9,345 nucleotides of DNA from JANYCG01 sp031397915. Lineage in GTDB: Bacteria; Pseudomonadota; Gammaproteobacteria; Burkholderiales; Burkholderiaceae_C. The stretch covers positions 1 to 9,345 of the forward strand of contig JANNMM010000073.1 in assembly GCA_031397915.1 (NCBI GenBank). The letters run 5' to 3'. Shown here piece after piece: positions 6,122 to 9,345 of this stretch. Every line of letters begins with the position of its first letter. Within the stretch, counting starts at the first letter, position 1. Position numbers and translations under genes: made by a program. The notes under the pieces are model-generated. The model saw only the letters and a program-made list of their open reading frames with translations, made no database searches and had not been told where the DNA came from.

Positions 6122-6982
6122 ATGCTCAACCCCGCCCAAAAAGCCACTTGGCAGCGAGACGGTTTTCTGGTTTTGCCAGATTTCAAACCGGCCGCAGAGC
6201 TTGCGTCTCTACGCGCGCGGGCGCTGGAAACTGTTGACCGTTTTGACCCGGCGCAATCCAGAACCATCTTCACCACCAACGACCAAACCCGCACGGCGGA
6301 CGACTACTTCATGGGCTCGGCCGACACCGTTCGCTGCTTCTTTGAAGAGGAGGCCTTTGATGCACGGGGCGAATTGAAACAGGCCAAAGCCCTCTCGATC
6401 AACAAGATCGGTCATGCGATGCACGACCTCGACCCGGTGTTTGACGCCTTCTCGCGCACGCCCGCGCTGGCGCAACTGGCGGCGAATCTGGGTTTGGTCG
6501 AGCCGAAAATCTGGCAGTCGCAGTACATCTTCAAACAGCCCGGCATTGGCGGCGAGGTGCGCTGGCACCAGGATGCGACCTTTTTTGAGACCACGCCGAT
6601 CACGGTCACGACCTTCTGGTTTGCGCTGGAAGATGCCACGGTGCATAACGGCTGCCTGTGGGCCGAACCGGGCGGCCACCGGGGGCCGCTGCGGGAGCGG
6701 TTTGTCAGAACCGGGGCCACAACTACCGACGATGCCAAGAGCCCGGTCGCCATGGAAAAGCTCGACGCCACGCCCTGGCCAAGCGCTTCGACAGCCGCTT
6801 CACTGGAAGTAAGCGCAGGCTCACTCGTTGTGCTCCACGGCCTGCTGCCGCACTACAGCGCGCCCAACCGCTCTGCCCATTCGCGCCATGCCTACACCCT
6901 GCACGTGACGGATGGGCGCTCGGCCTATTCGCAGCGCAACTGGCTGCAGCGCGGGCCCGCCTTGCCGGTTCGGGGGTTTTGA
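6122..6982 (+). CDS. Phytanoyl-CoA dioxygenase (PhyH) family Fe(II)/2-oxoglutarate oxygenase
   Basis: 286 residues from the ATG at 6122. A non-heme Fe(II)/2-oxoglutarate hydroxylase of the PhyH family (double-stranded beta-helix fold), cytoplasmic with no signal peptide. The metal triad is visible: His149 and Asp151 in RWHQDATFF, and His244 in LLPHYSAPNRS. Arg255 in HSRHAYTLHV is placed to bind the 2-oxoglutarate carboxylate. The His244-to-Arg255 spacing of 11 equals that of human PHYH (His264/Arg275), and the HxD motif likewise. NKIGHAMHDLDPVF (94-107), QSQYIFKQPG (132-141) and CLWAEPGGHRGPLRERF (178-194) are family segments. All catalytic residues are present, so the enzyme should be active. 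A weak Shine-Dalgarno (GAAG) overlaps the upstream stop codon, suggesting translational coupling. An in-frame GTG at 6050 lies inside the upstream gene and was rejected. Bacterial members hydroxylate varied small molecules, so the substrate is open. Confidence 0.9.
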   Translation: MLNPAQKATWQRDGFLVLPDFKPAAELASLRARALETVDRFDPAQSRTIFTTNDQTRTADDYFMGSADTVRCFFEEEAFDARGELKQAKALSINKIGHAMHDLDPVFDAFSRTPALAQLAANLGLVEPKIWQSQYIFKQPGIGGEVRWHQDATFFETTPITVTTFWFALEDATVHNGCLWAEPGGHRGPLRERFVRTGATTTDDAKSPVAMEKLDATPWPSASTAASLEVSAGSLVVLHGLLPHYSAPNRSAHSRHAYTLHVTDGRSAYSQRNWLQRGPALPVRGF

Positions 6983-7007
6983 CGCCGCCCTGAACGCCCG
7001 ATATTTC

Positions 7008-7024
7008 CGCGTGGGTCGCACGCG
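7008..7024. terminator. GC-rich hairpin after phyH (possible 3'-end structure)
   Basis: CGCGTG (7008-7013) and CACGCG (7019-7024) form a perfect 6-bp, all-GC-but-one stem with a GGTCG loop, 25 nt after the phyH stop. No T-run follows (ACAGGGAAAAACG), so it would be at most a weak or Rho-assisted terminator, or an mRNA 3'-end stabiliser. Confidence 0.35.
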
Positions 7025-7040
7025 ACAGGGAAAAACGCTG

Positions 7041-7059
7041 TGCTATTAATAAAATAGCA
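7041..7059. repeat. AT-rich hairpin TGCTATT-AATAA-AATAGCA with a third TGCTATT copy at 7087-7093
   Basis: A perfect 7-bp inverted repeat with a 5-nt loop lies between two convergent genes; the same heptamer recurs once more at 7087-7093. The surrounding 130 bp is markedly AT-rich against GC-rich coding DNA. On the minus strand the hairpin is followed within 5 nt by TTTTT (7032-7036), so it might help end lysR transcription, although the stem itself is AT-rich and weak. Similar GCTATT...AATAGC palindromes are, as I recall, frequent in intergenic DNA of Comamonadaceae; this was not searched. Confidence 0.55.
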
Positions 7060-7155
7060 TTAACTCTATATTATTCGTGACTTCATTGCTATTTTTCTTA
7101 TGAAATTGGCATTTTGGGCATATTTGGTTGAATTTGTTAACACCCATATTAACTT

Positions 7156-8115
7156 TTAAGCTTGGCTTATTTGAGTTTCGCCTACCAGTGCCGCGTCCAT
7201 TTCAACAACCGCCCGAAGCATCAACGCCCGCAGCCACACCAGCCCCGGGTCATTGGTGCGGTACTTGTGCCACTGCATGGCCTGGGTCATCAGGGGCACG
7301 TCGACGGGCGGTTTGAGCACCTTGACGGGCAAAAACCGCGCGCCATACGCAGCCAGGCGGCCATGTACGGTGGCGATGCGGTCGGTGCCCACCACCAGCG
7401 ACAGGGCGCCGACAAAACTGAAGGTGGTCACCTCCACGCGGCGCGTGATGCCGTGGCTTTGCATGGCCGCGCCTTCAAACGAGGGCGCAGCGCCAGGCGG
7501 TTGCATCACCACGTGGCCGGCGCCCCGGTAAGCTTCCAGTGTCAGCCGCCCGCCGGGCGCGCGCTCAGGGCTGGCAAGCTGGCCGCGGTGCCAGACGATG
7601 CAGCAGAACGTTTCGTCCAGCAGCTTGTCGGTGGGGTGGTCGGGCGAACAATAGATTTGCGGGATCACCAGCAGATCGGCCTCGCCCCGATCCAGCAGGC
7701 GCTGCGGCTGGTTTTGCTGCGGCAAAAACTGGAAACGCACTGAATGGGATTCGCGCGACGCCAACGCCAGCAGGTGCGGCATCAGTGTGACCATCGAGTA
7801 GTCCGAAACAAAAATGCGGAACTCGCGGTCTGACTGGGCGGCGATGAACTCGGGTTTGGCACTGATCGTCGTGTCCACCCGCACCAGCACGTCGCGCACG
7901 GCGTCTTGCAGGCTCTCGGCGCGCGGGGTGAGCTCCATCTTGCGGCCCACCTGCACCAGCAGCTCGTCGTCCAAATGTTCGCGCAGGCGGGCCAGCGCGT
8001 TGCTCATGGCCGACTGGCTCAGGTTCAACTGCTCGGCCGCACGGCTGATGCTTTTCTGCGAAAGCATCGCGTCCAGTGCCACCAGCAGGTTCAGGTCGAG
8101 TTTGTTGAATCGCAT
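7156..8115 (-). CDS. LysR-family transcriptional regulator
   Basis: 319 residues, the usual LysR length. The N-terminal winged helix-turn-helix spans about residues 6-65 (LNLLVALDAML, SISRAAEQLNLSQSAMSNAL, RLREHLDDELLVQVGRKMELTPRAESL). The MRFNKLDLNLLVALDAML opening resembles the NodD/NahR-like branch that controls aromatic or other catabolic genes. The rest (about 90-300) is the two-lobed periplasmic-binding-protein-like effector domain, with FRIFVSDYSMVTLMPHL starting the first lobe. The start at 8115 gives the canonical N-terminus, though the Shine-Dalgarno is weak. The gene is divergent from the alpha/beta-hydrolase across 113 bp, the classical arrangement in which a LysR protein represses itself and activates the neighbour with an inducer. 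It converges on phyH at its 3' end and is not evidently linked to the sugar-acid operon. Its inducer is unknown. Confidence 0.93.
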   Translation of the reverse strand: MRFNKLDLNLLVALDAMLSQKSISRAAEQLNLSQSAMSNALARLREHLDDELLVQVGRKMELTPRAESLQDAVRDVLVRVDTTISAKPEFIAAQSDREFRIFVSDYSMVTLMPHLLALASRESHSVRFQFLPQQNQPQRLLDRGEADLLVIPQIYCSPDHPTDKLLDETFCCIVWHRGQLASPERAPGGRLTLEAYRGAGHVVMQPPGAAPSFEGAAMQSHGITRRVEVTTFSFVGALSLVVGTDRIATVHGRLAAYGARFLPVKVLKPPVDVPLMTQAMQWHKYRTNDPGLVWLRALMLRAVVEMDAALVGETQISQA

Positions 8116-8139
8116 CCAGGCACTTTCATCTTCTCATCA

Positions 8140-8149
8140 GGGTTAACCC
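8140..8149. promoter_or_regulatory. Perfect 10-bp palindrome GGGTTAACCC near the lysR start
   Basis: GGGTTAACCC is fully self-complementary and lies 25 bp upstream of the lysR ATG in the divergent control region. It could be a binding site for LysR autoregulation or for another factor. It does not itself match the T-N11-A LysR pattern, so the assignment is tentative. Confidence 0.35.
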
Positions 8150-8157
8150 AAATAGTA

Positions 8158-8187
8158 TTGACAAATCTGATTTGAATCATCCATACA
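8158..8187 (+). promoter_or_regulatory. Candidate sigma-70 promoter of the hydrolase with an embedded inverted repeat
   Basis: TTGACA at 8158-8163 is a perfect -35 box. At 18 nt spacing CATACA (8182-8187) is a poor -10, as expected of an activator-dependent promoter. Within the spacer, TGATT-TG-AATCA (8168-8179) is a perfect 5-bp inverted repeat. Transcription would start roughly 35 bp before the hydrolase ATG. The -35 is clear; the -10 and the role of the repeat are inferred. Confidence 0.4.
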
Positions 8188-8203
8188 AACCATTATGCAA
8201 ATA

Positions 8204-8227
8204 GCGGCAAGCTCTCTACAGTGCCGC
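8204..8227 (+). promoter_or_regulatory. Inverted repeat abutting the hydrolase start codon
   Basis: GCGGCA (8204-8209) and TGCCGC (8222-8227) are perfect inverted repeats separated by 12 nt; the second arm ends 1 nt before the ATG at 8229. No Shine-Dalgarno is recognisable here. In the mRNA the stem would sit where the ribosome loads, so it could limit translation, or the repeat could act in DNA as a protein site. Chance occurrence in GC-rich DNA is possible. Confidence 0.35.
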
Positions 8228-8228
8228 C

Positions 8229-9345
8229 ATGTTCAAGTATTTCCCCACCAATTACGTCTGGAACCTGTCGGTCGATCTGGCCATTGAAATGGGCGCGCGC
8301 ATCGGCGAAATCGAAGCCATGTGCGCGCCGTTGCAGGAGGCGGCCAAACAGCCAGACGCCGCCGGAACGAAGGCCTTTCGCGAAACCTGGGTGAAGATGG
8401 CCGACACCTTGTGCGAGTTGGCGGCGGAAGACGAAGCCAAAGGCCGGTTGATATCCGCTGGCGACAAATACGGTCGCGCCGCCACCTACATGCTCACCGC
8501 CGAACGCCTGCAAGCGCACGGCGCGCCGGGTCGCGTGGCGCTTTACGCGCGTATGCAGGAGGTGTTTGCCAGAGGCTTGAAGCTGGCCGGCGAAAACTGC
8601 CAACGGGTGGAGATTCCCTACGGCAATGCCGTGATTTCGGGTTTGTATGTCCGCGCTGAAGGGACTACTGGAAAAGCCGCCGGCAAAGCCCCGCTGCTGG
8701 TGCAAGTCAATGGCCTGGACTCCACCAAAGAGATGAAATACCGCGTCGGCCTGCCGCGCTGGCTGGCGCAACGTGGTGTCTCGTCGCTGCTGATTGACCA
8801 GCCTGGCACGGGCGAAGCGCTGCGCCTGCACAACCTGGTCGCCACCTACAACAGCGAAATCTGGGCCAGCAAGGTGGTCGACTGGATCGAGTCGGACGCG
8901 CAGATGCAAAACGAAGTCGACGCCCAGCGCGTCGGTCTGGAGGGCGTGTCGCTGGGTGGGTATTACTGCCCGCGAGCCGTGGCTTTTGAGCCGCGTTTTG
9001 CCATGGGTGTGTGTTGGGGCGCCAACCACGACTGGCGCGACGTGCAGAAAAAACGCCTGCTCAAGGAAGGCAGTTTTCCGGTGCCGCATTATTGGGAGCA
9101 CGTGCGCTGGGTGTTTGGCGCAAAGGACCACGACGACTTCATGCGCCTGGCCGAGAACATGCACCTGGAGGGCGTGCTGGACCGCATCAAGGTGCCGTTT
9201 TTGGTGACGCACGGCGAGAAAGACTCGCAGATTCCGCTGGCCTGGGCGCACCGCACCTACGAGCAACTGGTGAATTCGCCCAAGCGGGAGTTGAAAATTT
9301 TCACCGAACGTGAAGGCGGCTGCCAGCATTCGAGTTTTGACAACT
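8229..9345 (+). CDS. Alpha/beta-hydrolase (dihydropseudooxynicotine hydrolase/esterase-like), 3' end cut by window
   Basis: The plus strand is open from the ATG at 8229 to the last base, giving 372 residues without a stop. The N-terminal 120 residues are helical and form the extra domain typical of 2,6-dihydropseudooxynicotine hydrolase-like C-C hydrolases and esterases. The core follows: PLLVQVNGLDSTKEM (155-169, strand and oxyanion loop), SLLIDQPGTGEALR (186-199), the nucleophile elbow GVSLGGYY with Ser241 (239-246), the acid Asp332 in THGEKDSQIP, and the histidine His367 in GGCQHSSFDN. The complete triad is therefore inside the window, and probably only 10-25 C-terminal residues are missing. 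It is divergent from lysR and likely its target. Family members cleave carbon-carbon bonds or esters of aromatic or heterocyclic compounds; the substrate here is unknown. A 378-codon frame on the opposite strand is a shadow. Confidence 0.88.
   Translation, partial: MFKYFPTNYVWNLSVDLAIEMGARIGEIEAMCAPLQEAAKQPDAAGTKAFRETWVKMADTLCELAAEDEAKGRLISAGDKYGRAATYMLTAERLQAHGAPGRVALYARMQEVFARGLKLAGENCQRVEIPYGNAVISGLYVRAEGTTGKAAGKAPLLVQVNGLDSTKEMKYRVGLPRWLAQRGVSSLLIDQPGTGEALRLHNLVATYNSEIWASKVVDWIESDAQMQNEVDAQRVGLEGVSLGGYYCPRAVAFEPRFAMGVCWGANHDWRDVQKKRLLKEGSFPVPHYWEHVRWVFGAKDHDDFMRLAENMHLEGVLDRIKVPFLVTHGEKDSQIPLAWAHRTYEQLVNSPKRELKIFTEREGGCQHSSFDN

Noticed and set aside
8193..9329. Long minus-strand open frame (378 codons) at the right end
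   Set aside because: It is antisense to the alpha/beta-hydrolase, whose plus-strand frame has the full Ser/Asp/His triad and family motifs. The minus translation is His/Gln/Arg-rich with no recognisable domain.
1..9345. Defence system, CRISPR array, tRNA/rRNA, riboswitch or intact insertion sequence
   Set aside because: No spaced direct repeats, cloverleaf, transposase or aptamer-like conserved segment was seen on either strand. The RelE-like scrap lacks an antitoxin and its own N-terminus, so it is not a working toxin-antitoxin pair.

Overview
The window looks like chromosome, or integrated-element, DNA of a GC-rich betaproteobacterium. Burkholderiales, and probably Comamonadaceae (Polaromonas/Rhodoferax/Variovorax-like), fits best. 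The grounds are a Bug-type (TctC) periplasmic binding protein next to catabolic enzymes, GC-rich coding DNA broken by short AT-rich spacers, and the gene families present. The assignment is inferred from style, not from a marker gene.

Layout: (1) Positions 1-214, minus strand, hold two gene scraps joined in one open frame: the C-terminal half of a RelE/HigB-like toxin, then a piece of the conjugation ATPase TrbB. Both look like debris of a mobile or conjugative element. (2) Positions 244-4930, minus strand, form a four-gene catabolic operon in transcription order: IlvD/Edd-family sugar-acid dehydratase, Bug solute-binding protein, Ldh-family NAD(P)-dependent 2-oxoacid dehydrogenase, and an RraA-like (HMG/CHA aldolase-type) protein. 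(3) Positions 4931-5066 are a divergent control region containing a GntR/FadR-like operator. (4) Positions 5067-6982, plus strand, encode a class I nitronate monooxygenase and a phytanoyl-CoA dioxygenase-family enzyme, 11 bp apart. (5) Positions 6983-7155 are an AT-rich spacer between convergent genes, with two hairpins. (6) Positions 7156-8115, minus strand, encode a LysR regulator. It is divergent from (7) an alpha/beta-hydrolase (8229 to the right edge, cut by the window), across a 113-bp control region with several palindromes.

How the genes may work together (inference): the Bug protein would capture a carboxylate or sugar acid in the periplasm. The dehydratase would make a 2-keto-3-deoxy acid. 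The Ldh enzyme would carry out a redox step on a 2-oxo or 2-hydroxy acid, and the RraA-like aldolase would split the product towards pyruvate. No TctA/TctB membrane subunits are present, which is common for orphan Bug genes. The nitronate monooxygenase/PhyH pair could belong to the same regulon through the shared divergent region, but its substrate cannot be read from sequence. LysR probably controls the hydrolase.

No RNA genes, CRISPR arrays, intact insertion sequences or defence systems were seen. Every long open frame antisense to these genes is judged a shadow. The least ordinary items are the relE-trbB chimera at the left edge, the GntR-like site in the divergent region, and the hairpins at 3124-3146, 7041-7059 and 8204-8227.
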